Below, piece after piece: positions 33,832 through 43,155 of a stretch of DNA of 64,000 nucleotides. The translations under genes and the position numbers were made by a program. Position 1 is the first letter of the stretch. Every line of letters starts with the position of its first letter. This stretch comes from Prevotella merdae (lineage in GTDB: Bacteria > Bacteroidota > Bacteroidia > Bacteroidales > Bacteroidaceae). The notes beneath the pieces are model-generated. The model was not told the DNA's origin. It was given only the letters and a program-made list of their open reading frames with translations, and did not search any database. Location of the stretch: positions 201,952 to 265,951 of the forward strand of contig NZ_LT985324.1 of the NCBI RefSeq assembly GCF_900290275.1. Direction: 5' to 3'.

Positions 33832-35697
33832 TTATTCAACAGTAACGCTCTTTGCCAAGTTTCGTGGCATATCTACGTTAAGTCCTTTGTCTACTGCCAC
33901 GTAGTAGGCCAGTATCTGTAGCGGCACAACGCTGAGAAGCGGTACAAGGCAATTCTCGGTTTTAGGTATTTCGATAACGTTATCGGCAATCTCGCGAACA
34001 TGCTCATCGCCTTCTGTCACGATAGCCAAGATGCGGCCTTTGCGCGACTTCACCTCCTGCATATTCGATATAATCTTCTCGTATAGCTTGTGGTGAGTGG
34101 CAATAAAGACGATAGGCATGTCCTGGTCGACAAGAGCGATAGGGCCGTGTTTCATCTCGGCAGCTGGATACCCCTCGGCATGTATGTAGCTTATCTCTTT
34201 AAGTTTAAGAGCACCCTCAAGAGCTACAGGATAGTTGAAGCCACGTCCAAGGTACAGGAAGTTGTGTGCGTAAGTGAACATTTTGGCAAGGTTGGCTATT
34301 TTCTCCGTTACCTCAAGCTCTTTCTCCATCTTTGTAGGAATAAGTGCCAATTCGCCTATAATCTTGTGGTATTCGCTGTCGGAAAGTGTGCCTGTCTCGT
34401 GTCCCAATGCCAATGCAAATAGTGTGAGCATGGCAACCTGACCTGTAAACGCCTTGGTACTTGCTACTCCAATCTCGGGGCCAACGTGCAGATAGATACC
34501 AGTATCAGTTTCGCGAGCTATGGATGAGCCTACTGCATTGACAATACCAAATATCAAGGCGCCGTGCTGCTTGGCAAGTTGTATTGCGGCTAGAGTGTCT
34601 GCTGTCTCGCCACTTTGTGATATAGCTATCACTACATCGTCCTTGTCTACTACAGGGTTGTTGTATCTGAATTCGCTTGCATACTCTACACTTACTCTCT
34701 TGCGGCACATGCTTTCGATGAGTTGCTTGCCTATGAGTCCGGCATGCCAGCTTGTACCGCATCCCAGGATTATGATGTTGCGTGCGTTTACAAGTCGATC
34801 ACGATAGTCGCGTAAAGCTGACAGCACAATTCTATTGTTCTCAGGATGCTCAGCGTTGGCTATAAGTCGACCGCTCATAGCGTCGCGTAAGCAGTTGGGC
34901 TGTTCGTATATTTCCTTAAGCATAAAGTGGTCGAATCCGCCTTTGCTCAGTTTTGATATGTCCATATCAACTGTCTTGATGTCAAACTGGCATTGCTTGT
35001 TGCTATGATTAACTATGTGTAAGCCGTTGTTGATGCTGATGTCGGCTATCTGTCCGTCGTCTAGATATACCACCTTGTCGGTATGCTCAACTATAGGTGT
35101 GGCATCACTTGCTATGAAAAACTCTTTCTTGTCCTTGCCTACGCCTACAACAAGTGGGCTAGACTGGCGTGCAGCTACCAAATGATGCGGATTCTTCTTC
35201 TCTGTCACAACAATGGCGTAAGCACCTATCACGTCGTTAAGGGCTGAGCAAACGGCACTAAGAAGATTTGAGCCATTGTTATTGTAATAGTAGTCGATGA
35301 GCTGGCACAGCACCTCGGTATCTGTGGTGCTGTTAAACATATAGCCACGATCTACTAGTTGCTGCTTCAATACCTGATAGTTCTCGATAATGCCGTTATG
35401 AACTATGGCTATATTGCCGTCCATTGACACATGGGGATGCGCGTTTTTTACTGAGGGCTCTCCGTGTGTAGCCCAGCGTGTATGCGCTATACCCACATGA
35501 CCTTCTATATCCTTGCCATCGACAAGGGTTTCAAGGTTGGCCACTTTGCCAGTTGTCTTGTATACATTCAGTTCGCCTTGATCTTTAACTAAAGCCACGC
35601 CGGCACTATCGTAGCCGCGATACTCCAGTTTTTTTAAACCTTCGATAAGAATGGGAAAAGCTTGCTTTTCGCCAATGTATCCAACGATTCCACACAT
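33832..35697 (-). CDS. glmS: Glutamine--fructose-6-phosphate aminotransferase
   Basis: The 621-residue enzyme makes glucosamine 6-phosphate from fructose 6-phosphate and glutamine, the entry to UDP-GlcNAc. The N-terminus MCGIVGYIG supplies the catalytic Cys of the class II glutamine amidotransferase domain (TRWATHGEPSVKNAHPH). Two SIS domains follow (IIILGCGTSWHAGLIGK with DVVIAISQSGETADTLAA; LYLGRGFNYPVALEGALKLKE), and the tail NLAKSVTVE is standard. A perfect housekeeping promoter lies 82 nt upstream of the predicted leader end. No glmS ribozyme was seen. Confidence 0.98.
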   Translation of the reverse strand: MCGIVGYIGEKQAFPILIEGLKKLEYRGYDSAGVALVKDQGELNVYKTTGKVANLETLVDGKDIEGHVGIAHTRWATHGEPSVKNAHPHVSMDGNIAIVHNGIIENYQVLKQQLVDRGYMFNSTTDTEVLCQLIDYYYNNNGSNLLSAVCSALNDVIGAYAIVVTEKKNPHHLVAARQSSPLVVGVGKDKKEFFIASDATPIVEHTDKVVYLDDGQIADISINNGLHIVNHSNKQCQFDIKTVDMDISKLSKGGFDHFMLKEIYEQPNCLRDAMSGRLIANAEHPENNRIVLSALRDYRDRLVNARNIIILGCGTSWHAGLIGKQLIESMCRKRVSVEYASEFRYNNPVVDKDDVVIAISQSGETADTLAAIQLAKQHGALIFGIVNAVGSSIARETDTGIYLHVGPEIGVASTKAFTGQVAMLTLFALALGHETGTLSDSEYHKIIGELALIPTKMEKELEVTEKIANLAKMFTYAHNFLYLGRGFNYPVALEGALKLKEISYIHAEGYPAAEMKHGPIALVDQDMPIVFIATHHKLYEKIISNMQEVKSRKGRILAIVTEGDEHVREIADNVIEIPKTENCLVPLLSVVPLQILAYYVAVDKGLNVDMPRNLAKSVTVE

Positions 35698-35785
35698 AAA
35701 TCTAACTCATTAAAATTCAACAATCTTTAAAAAATAACTATCTGTTTCTGTGCTTTTCAGATTAATTTTGTGTCTTTATGACATG

Positions 35786-35816
35786 CAAAAGTAATATAAA
35801 ATGATAAAACGTCAAA
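35786..35816 (-). promoter_or_regulatory. Consensus promoter of glmS
   Basis: Minus strand: TTTG (35816-35813), 19 bp, TACTTTTG (35793-35786). Predicted leader about 80 nt. The rest of the divergent gap to mgtC (35817-35926) holds only a weaker candidate for the other direction, TTGT, 19 bp, TACATTTA (35877-35907, plus strand). Confidence 0.8.
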
Positions 35817-35926
35817 ATATTATGCCGAAAAAATATACATATAAATGCAAATGCAGCAAAATTTTAATATAAATAATTGTGGCATTTGTTTTTTTTTCGT
35901 ACATTTACAACTTTAATAATAATATT

Positions 35927-36586
35927 ATGGAAGCAACATATTTTGAACTGACAGTTCGTCTGTCGCTTGCCCTCATTCTTGGAGGGGCTATAGGCATAGA
36001 GCGTGAGTACAGAGCCAAGGAGGCTGGATTTCGCACGCATTTCCTCGTAGCTTTGGGCAGTGCATTGTTCTGCATCGTGTCACAGTATGGTTTTGGTATC
36101 GATCTTAAAGACTCGTCGCGTGTGGCGGCTCAGGTGGTCTCGGGTATAGGATTCCTTGGAGCTGGCACCATTATCTTCCAGAAGAATGTGGTGCGTGGAC
36201 TTACCACAGCTGCCGGATTATGGGTTACGGCTGCCATAGGTTTGGCTTGTGGCACAGGCATGTATGTTGCTGCAGCTGTGGCTACAGCCATGGTGATGCT
36301 TGGACTTGAGGTGTTGCACGCTCTTATTCCACAGCACGGTATAACCACTGTGGAGTTGTCGTTCTCGGCGCCTACCAAGGAGAGTGTGTGGATTTTCATT
36401 AACCGTATAAAGCATGATGGGGGAGAGGTGCAGTCGTATGAGCTGCGCGATCGCCGTACATCAAAGGGCGAATTTATAGATGCCAACATACAGCTAAAGA
36501 TGAAGCGTGATGAGGCGAGCAATAATCGAATTATCGAATACCTAAGAGAGTTTACTGACGTTACGATGTCGGCTGCCGAGGGATGA
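35927..36586 (+). CDS. MgtC/SapB family membrane protein
   Basis: The 219-residue protein has the MgtC signature RLSLALILGGAIGIEREYRAKEAGFRTHFLVALGSALF and four to five membrane segments in the first 150 residues, then a cytoplasmic ACT-like tail (VELSFSAPTKESVWIFINRIK). Members inhibit ATP synthase or help under magnesium limitation in some pathogens. The role in Bacteroidota is not known. The ATG at 35927 is chosen over the frame start at 35879, because it lies downstream of the possible promoter. The peptidase gene begins 39 bp later and may share the transcript. Confidence 0.88.
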   Translation: MEATYFELTVRLSLALILGGAIGIEREYRAKEAGFRTHFLVALGSALFCIVSQYGFGIDLKDSSRVAAQVVSGIGFLGAGTIIFQKNVVRGLTTAAGLWVTAAIGLACGTGMYVAAAVATAMVMLGLEVLHALIPQHGITTVELSFSAPTKESVWIFINRIKHDGGEVQSYELRDRRTSKGEFIDANIQLKMKRDEASNNRIIEYLREFTDVTMSAAEG

Positions 36587-36625
36587 TATGAGAAATCAGA
36601 ACAACAAATTAATTAAATAATAACA

Positions 36626-38821
36626 ATGAAACGCTTATTAGTTTTTTTCACAGCATTACTTATGTTTGCTACAACAATGTCGGCTGGCGGCAAGCTCACT
36701 GTACGCGACATTACCGGCTCTAAGTTCTCAGCGAAAATGGTGCAAGGTATGAATCCTATTGCAGGAACCGATACCTATGCTCGTATTGAGGGCAAAAAGA
36801 TTGTGAGTTATTCGTTCAAGACTGGCAAGCAGGTTGGCGTGCTATTCGATGCCGACAACACACTTGGCAAGAAGATCGACAGTTTTGACAGTTACTCGTT
36901 TTCGCCTGACGGTAAGCGCATGCTTATACAGACCAAGACAGAGCGCATATACCGCCGCTCTTACAAGGCTGTATTCTACATTTATAATATAGCTTCGCGC
37001 CGTCTCGACCCTCTGAGCGATGGTGGTCCGCAGCAGATTCCTACATGGTCGGAGGATGGACAGCAGGTGGCTTTCGTTCGCGACAACAACATATTCCTTG
37101 TTAAACTGTTGTACGACAATGCCGAAATTCAGGTAACAAAGGATGGCAAGTTCAACGAGGTTATCAACGGATTGCCCGACTGGGTTAACGAGGAGGAACT
37201 TGGCTTCAATAAGGCTCTTACCTTCAATGCCGACGGCACTATGTTGTGTTGGTTGCGCTACGACGAGTCGAAGGTAAAGACCTACTCGCTGCAGATGTAC
37301 AAAGGTTTGGCTCCTGAGAATGAGGAGTATGCCGACTATCCTGGTGAATACTCTTACAAGTATCCTAAGGCAGGACATGATAACAGTGTGGTTTCGGCTT
37401 GGAGCTACGACATAAAGTCGCACAAGATAAATCGCCTTCAGGTGCCTATGGATGCAGATGGTTATATGCCCCGCATCAAGATGACCGATGATCCCACACG
37501 CATCATTATCTATACAATGAATCGTCATCAGGACCAGTTGTGTCTCTATTCTGTCAATCCACGCACTACGGTAGCCCAACTTATTATAAAGGAAGAGGTG
37601 CCTAAGTATGTCAAGGAAGAGGCTATGGAGAACATACGTTTTATTGGCAACAATATTCTTTTGCCAAGCGATCGTTCGGGCTATATGAACCTTTATGTAT
37701 ATAATATGAACGGTCAGCTTCAGCGTACTATCGGTGGCAACTTCGACATTACAGCTGTATATGGTTATGATGCTAAGACGGGTGATGTTTATTATCAGGC
37801 TGCCGCTCTGGGAGCTACAGACAGACAGATATATGTGTCGCACAAGAATGGTAAAACTGTTCGCCTAACAGATAAGGAGGGATGGAACACGGCTGTCTTC
37901 TCGGGCGATTACCAGTATTTTGTCAATACATGGAGCGACTACAATACACCTTATATATTTACTACACGCACTCGCGACGGCAAGGTAGTGTCGACTCTTG
38001 AGGACAACAGCGACCTACGCAAGACTATTGCCGAGTATGGTTTCTGTAAGCGCGAGGCTTTCTCGTTCACAACATCAGAGGGTGTTACACTTAACGGATG
38101 GATGATGAAGCCACAGAACTTTGACGCTTCAAAGAAGTATCCTGTCATTATGCACCAATATAGCGGACCAGGCAGCCAGCAGGTTACAAACGCTTGGAGC
38201 GCAGGTTCAATGGGGCAGGGTGGTGCCTTCGACTCGTATCTAGCTCAGCATGGCTTTATACTTGTTTGTGTTGACGGACGTGGTACAGGCGGACGTGGTG
38301 CCGAGTTTGAGAAGTGCACTTACTTGAAGATTGGCGATCTTGAGTCGAAAGACCAGGTTGAGACTGCCTTGTATCTTGGCTCACTGCCATTTGTTGACAA
38401 GGATCGCATTGGCATCTGGGGATGGAGCTTTGGAGGATTCAACACTCTTATGAGTATGAGTGAGGGCCGTCCAGTGTTCCGTGCCGGTGTGGCTATAGCC
38501 GCTCCTACCAACTGGAAGTTCTACGATACTATATATACCGAACGCTATATGCGCACTCCGAAGGAGAATCCTGACGGTTATGCCACTAATCCTATAGAAC
38601 GTGTAGCCAAGTTGCATGGTGCGTTGCTCCTTTGCCATGGCACAGCCGATGACAATGTGCATCCGCAGAACGTATACGAGTATGCTGAGGCTCTTGTTCA
38701 GGCCGATAAGGACTTCCGCGAGTTATTGTATACCAACCGCAATCACAGTATCTATGGTGCCAATACTCGCAACCACTTGCTGCGTCAGGTAGCCAATTTC
38801 TTTATAACTGAATTAAAGTAA
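36626..38821 (+). CDS. Dipeptidyl peptidase IV-type S9 serine peptidase
   Basis: The 731-residue protein has a signal peptide (MKRLLVFFTALLMFATTMSAG), an N-terminal beta-propeller of the DPPIV_N type (QIPTWSEDGQQVAFVRDNNIF; WVNEEELGFNKALTFNADG with the Glu pair that binds the substrate N-terminus) and a C-terminal S9 catalytic domain. The triad is visible: Ser in GIWGWSFGGFN (near 602), Asp in HGTADDNVHPQN (near 675) and His in NRNHSIYG (near 706). Such periplasmic enzymes remove Xaa-Pro dipeptides and are central to amino-acid acquisition in asaccharolytic and proteolytic Bacteroidales. Confidence 0.93.
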   Translation: MKRLLVFFTALLMFATTMSAGGKLTVRDITGSKFSAKMVQGMNPIAGTDTYARIEGKKIVSYSFKTGKQVGVLFDADNTLGKKIDSFDSYSFSPDGKRMLIQTKTERIYRRSYKAVFYIYNIASRRLDPLSDGGPQQIPTWSEDGQQVAFVRDNNIFLVKLLYDNAEIQVTKDGKFNEVINGLPDWVNEEELGFNKALTFNADGTMLCWLRYDESKVKTYSLQMYKGLAPENEEYADYPGEYSYKYPKAGHDNSVVSAWSYDIKSHKINRLQVPMDADGYMPRIKMTDDPTRIIIYTMNRHQDQLCLYSVNPRTTVAQLIIKEEVPKYVKEEAMENIRFIGNNILLPSDRSGYMNLYVYNMNGQLQRTIGGNFDITAVYGYDAKTGDVYYQAAALGATDRQIYVSHKNGKTVRLTDKEGWNTAVFSGDYQYFVNTWSDYNTPYIFTTRTRDGKVVSTLEDNSDLRKTIAEYGFCKREAFSFTTSEGVTLNGWMMKPQNFDASKKYPVIMHQYSGPGSQQVTNAWSAGSMGQGGAFDSYLAQHGFILVCVDGRGTGGRGAEFEKCTYLKIGDLESKDQVETALYLGSLPFVDKDRIGIWGWSFGGFNTLMSMSEGRPVFRAGVAIAAPTNWKFYDTIYTERYMRTPKENPDGYATNPIERVAKLHGALLLCHGTADDNVHPQNVYEYAEALVQADKDFRELLYTNRNHSIYGANTRNHLLRQVANFFITELK

Positions 38822-38904
38822 ATATTTGGTCCTTGACTTAAGAAGAAAAATGATAACGTATATGGATTTATGTAGCCACAGAATCTAAATGAGCCACCAA
38901 AAAT

Positions 38905-38952
38905 AACGTCAATTATACGAACTTTATACGTTAGGTCCGTGTAATTGACGTT
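38905..38952. terminator. Hairpin between convergent peptidase and DEAD-box genes
   Basis: AACGTCAATTATACG (38905-38919) pairs with CGTGTAATTGACGTT (38938-38952), 15 bp with one G-T pair and an 18-base loop. It lies in the 214-bp convergent gap and probably terminates both transcripts. On the minus strand a T5 run follows. Nothing else is seen in this gap. Confidence 0.7.
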
Positions 38953-39035
38953 AATTGTTTATTTGATATTTACAATTTTTAATTGCTTATAATCGTAATA
39001 ATACCATCATTTGTATTTAAATGATAATATTATTG

Positions 39036-40742
39036 TTATTTTTTCTTTCCCAACGACTTTAGCCAGGTCAATGGTTTCTTGAGTATTTTGGTCAGAGCAC
39101 TCGACTGCTTTACAGCTGGTACCGATGCTATCGGCTTGTTGTTCTGTTGCTCCTTGCGATCTGTTCGCTGACGATTGCCCTGTTTATGCTCTTCGCCAGG
39201 TTTACGTTGCTGCTGACGACGACGCTGCTGGTTGTTGCGCTTAGGTTTTTCGCCATTTTCGCTTGCGTTTTCACTACGCTTGTTAGCGTTCTCATATTTC
39301 TTGTTAGCGTTTTCGCTGCGTTTTGGCTTGTTCTCTGTACGCTCATTGCCTGTATTGTCGCTATTCTCAGGCTTACGGCGAGGCTTGCGCTTGCGAGTCT
39401 TGTTAGGAGCGTCTGTTGTTTGGGTGTTGTCGACAGTTGTATCTACAGTAGCAGTATCTGTTGTCGGCACGTTATTCTTATCGCTACGACCTCTACCGCG
39501 TCCACGTCCATTAGTCTTGGCATTGCCCTCTTTGGTATTGTTGCCGCGTCCACGTCTTGCACGACCATTCTTCGACTTGCTTGGAGCTGCATTGTAGTCG
39601 GGGGCTTCGCCTATTCCATCGGGTAGGGCAACTTTCTCAACCTCACGTCCAAGGAATTTCTCTATCTGCTTGAAACTGTATATCTCGTCTTCTGCAACGA
39701 ATGTGATGGCTATGCCATCGCGCTGAGCACGTGCAGTACGACCTATGCGGTGAACATAATCCTCAGGGTCGTGTGGCACATCAAAGTTGATAACCATAGC
39801 AATGTCGTCGATGTCGATACCGCGGGCTACGATATCGGTAGCTACGAGAACGTCAATTTGGCCCGACTTAAACTTGTACAGTATCTCGTCGCGCTCTGCC
39901 TGTTCCAAGTCCGAGTGCATCTCTCCCGAGTTAATCTTCATCTGTTGTAGTGTGCGGTTGATAGCCTTTACCTTCTGCTTTTTGCCAGAGAATACAATCA
40001 CACGGTTGAGGTCGCCCTTACGGAATAGGTCCTTGATGATGCCAATCTTTTGTGTCTCGTAGCACACATATGCGCTTTGCTTTATTTTTTCGGCAGGCTT
40101 GCTTACGGCAATCTTTACCTCTACAGGGTTCTTAAGCAGAGTTTTAGCCAACTCTTCTATCTTGTCTGGCATTGTAGCCGAGAACATAATGGTTTGGCAT
40201 GTTGATGGCAGCTTGCTTGCTATCATCTTTATATCCTCGGCAAATCCCATATCAAGCATACGGTCGGCCTCGTCGAGTACAAAGAATGATACCTTGCTAA
40301 GGTCGGCCGAACCAAGTGATATGTGACTTATCAGACGTCCTGGTGTGGCTATCACCACATCGGCACCCATCTGAAAACTCTTTAGTTCTTGGTCGTATCG
40401 GTTGCCATCATTGCCACCATATACAGCTACACTACTCACTCCAGAGAGGTAATAGCCAAAGCCCTGCATTGCCTGGTCTATCTGTTGTGCCAGCTCGCGT
40501 GTCGGACTCATGATAACGCAGTTGATAGCGTCAGACGGATATCCACCGTCGTCTAATTTAGAGAGTATAGGGAGTAGATAGGCAGCGGTCTTGCCAGTAC
40601 CTGTTTGTGCAACACCAAGAAGGTCGCGACCTTCGAGGATTGGCGGTATACATTTTTCCTGAATAGGCGTGCATTTGTCAAAACGCATGTCATACAATGC
40701 GTCGAGCACGTGGTCGTTGAGTTGTGTTTCGTCGAAATACAT
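39036..40742 (-). CDS. DEAD-box RNA helicase, RhlE-like, with long basic tail
   Basis: The 568-residue protein has all helicase motifs in the first 370 residues: Q motif CTPIQEKCIPPIL, motif I AQTGTGKTAAYLLP, motif II VLDEADRMLDMG, motif III SATMP, and motif VI HRIGRTARAQRDG. From about residue 385 the tail is low-complexity and very basic (RGRGNN, GRGRGRGRSDKNN, then repeated SENANK/YENANK units), typical of RNA-binding tails in cold-shock and ribosome-assembly helicases. It is the last gene behind lon-tgt-lptG but is separated from lptG by a terminator-like hairpin, so it may be partly uncoupled. Confidence 0.93.
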   Translation of the reverse strand: MYFDETQLNDHVLDALYDMRFDKCTPIQEKCIPPILEGRDLLGVAQTGTGKTAAYLLPILSKLDDGGYPSDAINCVIMSPTRELAQQIDQAMQGFGYYLSGVSSVAVYGGNDGNRYDQELKSFQMGADVVIATPGRLISHISLGSADLSKVSFFVLDEADRMLDMGFAEDIKMIASKLPSTCQTIMFSATMPDKIEELAKTLLKNPVEVKIAVSKPAEKIKQSAYVCYETQKIGIIKDLFRKGDLNRVIVFSGKKQKVKAINRTLQQMKINSGEMHSDLEQAERDEILYKFKSGQIDVLVATDIVARGIDIDDIAMVINFDVPHDPEDYVHRIGRTARAQRDGIAITFVAEDEIYSFKQIEKFLGREVEKVALPDGIGEAPDYNAAPSKSKNGRARRGRGNNTKEGNAKTNGRGRGRGRSDKNNVPTTDTATVDTTVDNTQTTDAPNKTRKRKPRRKPENSDNTGNERTENKPKRSENANKKYENANKRSENASENGEKPKRNNQQRRRQQQRKPGEEHKQGNRQRTDRKEQQNNKPIASVPAVKQSSALTKILKKPLTWLKSLGKKK

Positions 40743-40766
40743 TATCGATTTTTGAATTTAAAAATT

Positions 40767-40794
40767 CCAAATTGACGCATAGGCGTCAATTTGG
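40767..40794 (-). terminator. Hairpin overlapping the lptG stop codon
   Basis: CCAAATTGACGC pairs perfectly with GCGTCAATTTGG around a 4-base loop, followed by AATTTTTAAA on the minus strand. The lptG TGA lies in the stem. It separates lptG from the DEAD-box gene (ATG at 40742). Confidence 0.8.
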
Positions 40795-42024
40795 TGCCTT
40801 CTTGTAGCAGAAATAAGCTACAATGGCAAAAATGATGTTAGGAATCCATGCTGCTATTATAGGTGGCGTGTTTGCATTGATGGCAAACGTCGACGACACC
40901 GTCTGAAGCATTATATATCCAAAGCTTAGTGCCAAGCCTATACCTAGATACATACCCATACCGCCCTTGCGCTTGCGCGAAGATAGCGACAGGCCGATAG
41001 TAGTAAGTATGAACGAGGCAAACGATGAGGCTATACGCTTGTGGTATTCCACTTGATACTGCACCACATTGCTGCTACCACGGTTCATTTGCTTGGAGAT
41101 ATACTCTTTTAGCTCAGGACTTGTGAATGTTTCTTGCTGACCTTTAGAATAGACAAGGTCGGTTGGTTCCATCATTATAACCGTGTCGCGTTGGGCTCCA
41201 CTTGTTATGTGTTCTTTCAGACCGCGTAGTTCGCGTACCTTCCAGTTGGCAAGAGTCCAGTGATACTTCGAGTCACTTATGGTGTCGTATTGTGCCTCCA
41301 TAGCCGTCATGTGGCTCACGAGTTTCTTGTTCTCGAACTTGTCGAGCGAGAATCCATAACCCTTCTTCATGTTGTTGTCGTAGTGCTGTATGTAGGCTAT
41401 TACACCACGATCCACCTGAAGCATAACATTATCGGCAGATGTGTTCTTCTTCTTGTTCTTGTACATTGTTTCGAAGTTCTGTCGGATGACAGTACCATGC
41501 GGTATGATGTAGGCACTGAGGAAGAACGATAGTGTGGAGATGAGCACACACGAAATCATATAAGGACGCATCAGTCGCTTGAACGACACGCCGGCTGCAA
41601 GCATGGAGATAATCTCCGAATTAGAAGCCAGTTTGGACGTGAAGAATATCACGGCGATAAACACGAACAACGGGCTGAACAGGTTGGCGAAGTAGGGCAC
41701 GAAATTGGCATAGTAGTCGAACACCACAGCCTTGAGTGGGGCATGGTACTGCGAGAACTTGGCAAGGTTCTCGTTTACGTCAAACACTATTGATATGGAA
41801 ATAATCAGCGCGATTGAGTAGATGTACGTGCCGATAAATTTGCGTATGATGTACCAGTCGAGCACTTTGATATAGCGTAGCGGGTTGATATAGCCAAGGA
41901 ATCTGAGAAATCCCAGTTTCTTAGCTATCCAAGCCATAGCGCGGCGCAATACTATTGTGTGCTCGCGCCACCAACGCAAGATATGCAGAAGGTGGCGCAG
42001 TCGCCTTATGTTCTTTCTTTTCAT
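40786..42024 (-). CDS. LptG/YjgP-YjgQ family lipopolysaccharide export permease
   Basis: The 412-residue protein has a basic N-terminus, then membrane segments near 62-82, 105-128 and 150-170, a large periplasmic domain (about 180-325) and three membrane segments at the C-terminus (SSFASFILTTIGLSL; GMYLGIGLALSFGYIML; IIAAWIPNIIFAIVAYF). This is the YjgP/YjgQ plan: with LptB it extracts lipopolysaccharide from the inner membrane. It begins 3 bp after tgt ends. The 60-residue basic N-terminal extension before the first membrane helix is longer than usual. Confidence 0.88.
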   Translation of the reverse strand: MKRKNIRRLRHLLHILRWWREHTIVLRRAMAWIAKKLGFLRFLGYINPLRYIKVLDWYIIRKFIGTYIYSIALIISISIVFDVNENLAKFSQYHAPLKAVVFDYYANFVPYFANLFSPLFVFIAVIFFTSKLASNSEIISMLAAGVSFKRLMRPYMISCVLISTLSFFLSAYIIPHGTVIRQNFETMYKNKKKNTSADNVMLQVDRGVIAYIQHYDNNMKKGYGFSLDKFENKKLVSHMTAMEAQYDTISDSKYHWTLANWKVRELRGLKEHITSGAQRDTVIMMEPTDLVYSKGQQETFTSPELKEYISKQMNRGSSNVVQYQVEYHKRIASSFASFILTTIGLSLSSRKRKGGMGMYLGIGLALSFGYIMLQTVSSTFAINANTPPIIAAWIPNIIFAIVAYFCYKKAPN

Positions 42025-42027
42025 TTG

Positions 42028-43155
42028 TTATATTCTCCTTCCGAGATTGTCTATAACGCTACGTTTCCACTGTACAAAGTCGCCTTGCTCGATGTGCTTT
42101 CTGGCATCAGTCACCAGTCGCAGGTAGAAGGCAAGGTTGTGTATGCTTGCTATCTGCATAGCGAGTAGCTCTTGTGCCTTAAACAGGTGGTGCAGATATG
42201 CCTTAGTATGTATGCGGTCTACATCGCATCCGTCTGGGTCGATAGGCGAGAAGTCGTCCTCCCACTTCTTGTTGCGCATGTTCATAGTGCCGTTGTAGGT
42301 AAAGAGCATAGCATTGCGTCCGTTGCGGGTAGGCATAACGCAGTCGAACATGTCTACTCCTCGCTCAATGGCTTCAAGGATGTTCTGTGGTGTACCTACA
42401 CCCATAAGATAGCGTGGTTTGTCTTTAGGCAGAATCTCGTTAACTACTTCAATCATCTCGTACATCACCTCTGTAGGCTCGCCTACAGCAAGACCGCCGA
42501 TAGCATTGCCGTCGGCTCCCTTGTCAGCTACATATTTTGCAGCCTCACGGCGTAGGTCTTTATACTTGCATCCCTGTACGATAGGGAAGAGGCTTTGCTT
42601 GTGTCCATATAGAGGTTCTGTCTCGTTAAAGCGTTTTATGCAACGATCAAGCCAGCGTTGTGTCATGCCAAGGCTCTTCTTGGCATATTCGTAATCGCTC
42701 TCACCTGGAGGACACTCGTCGAATGCCATCATTATGTCGGCACCTATGATGCGCTCGGTATCCATCACGTTCTCTGGTGTAAAGATGTGCTTAGAGCCAT
42801 CTATATGCGAACGAAACTCGCAACCTTCTTCACGAAGTTTGCGTATACCAGTAAGCGAGAATACCTGGAAACCACCCGAGTCGGTAAGAATAGGACGGTC
42901 CCATGTATTAAACTTGTGCAGACCTCCAGCCTTGCGTAGGGTGTCAAGACCCGGACGTAAGTAAAGGTGATAGGTGTTGCCTAATATTATCTGTGCCTTC
43001 ACTTGCTCGCGCAGTTCCTGAAAGTGTACACCCTTGACCGAACCTACTGTGCCTACGGGCATAAAGATAGGTGTCTTTATCTGTCCATGGTCAGTGGTTA
43101 TCAGTCCGGTACGTGCGTCGCTGTACGGGTCGGTGTGTTGCAGTTCAAATGTCAT
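42028..43155 (-). CDS. tgt: Queuine tRNA-ribosyltransferase
   Basis: The 375-residue enzyme exchanges guanine 34 for the queuosine precursor in tRNAs for Asp, Asn, His and Tyr. Visible: ILTDSGGFQVFSLTGIRKL (catalytic Asp region), MAFDECPPGESDY, GGLAVGEPTEVMYEM, YLMGVGTPQNILEAI and DCVMPTRNGRNAMLFT (nucleophile Asp). The zinc site usual in Tgt (CxCxxC plus His) is not present; the segment reads KWEDDFSPIDPDGCDVDR, a form I recall from other Bacteroidota. It overlaps lon by 4 bp and is followed by lptG after 3 bp. Confidence 0.95.
   Translation of the reverse strand: MTFELQHTDPYSDARTGLITTDHGQIKTPIFMPVGTVGSVKGVHFQELREQVKAQIILGNTYHLYLRPGLDTLRKAGGLHKFNTWDRPILTDSGGFQVFSLTGIRKLREEGCEFRSHIDGSKHIFTPENVMDTERIIGADIMMAFDECPPGESDYEYAKKSLGMTQRWLDRCIKRFNETEPLYGHKQSLFPIVQGCKYKDLRREAAKYVADKGADGNAIGGLAVGEPTEVMYEMIEVVNEILPKDKPRYLMGVGTPQNILEAIERGVDMFDCVMPTRNGRNAMLFTYNGTMNMRNKKWEDDFSPIDPDGCDVDRIHTKAYLHHLFKAQELLAMQIASIHNLAFYLRLVTDARKHIEQGDFVQWKRSVIDNLGRRI

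Noticed and set aside
35698..35926. glmS ribozyme
   Set aside because: The region is an 80-nt AT-rich leader plus a standard promoter; no ribozyme core was found.
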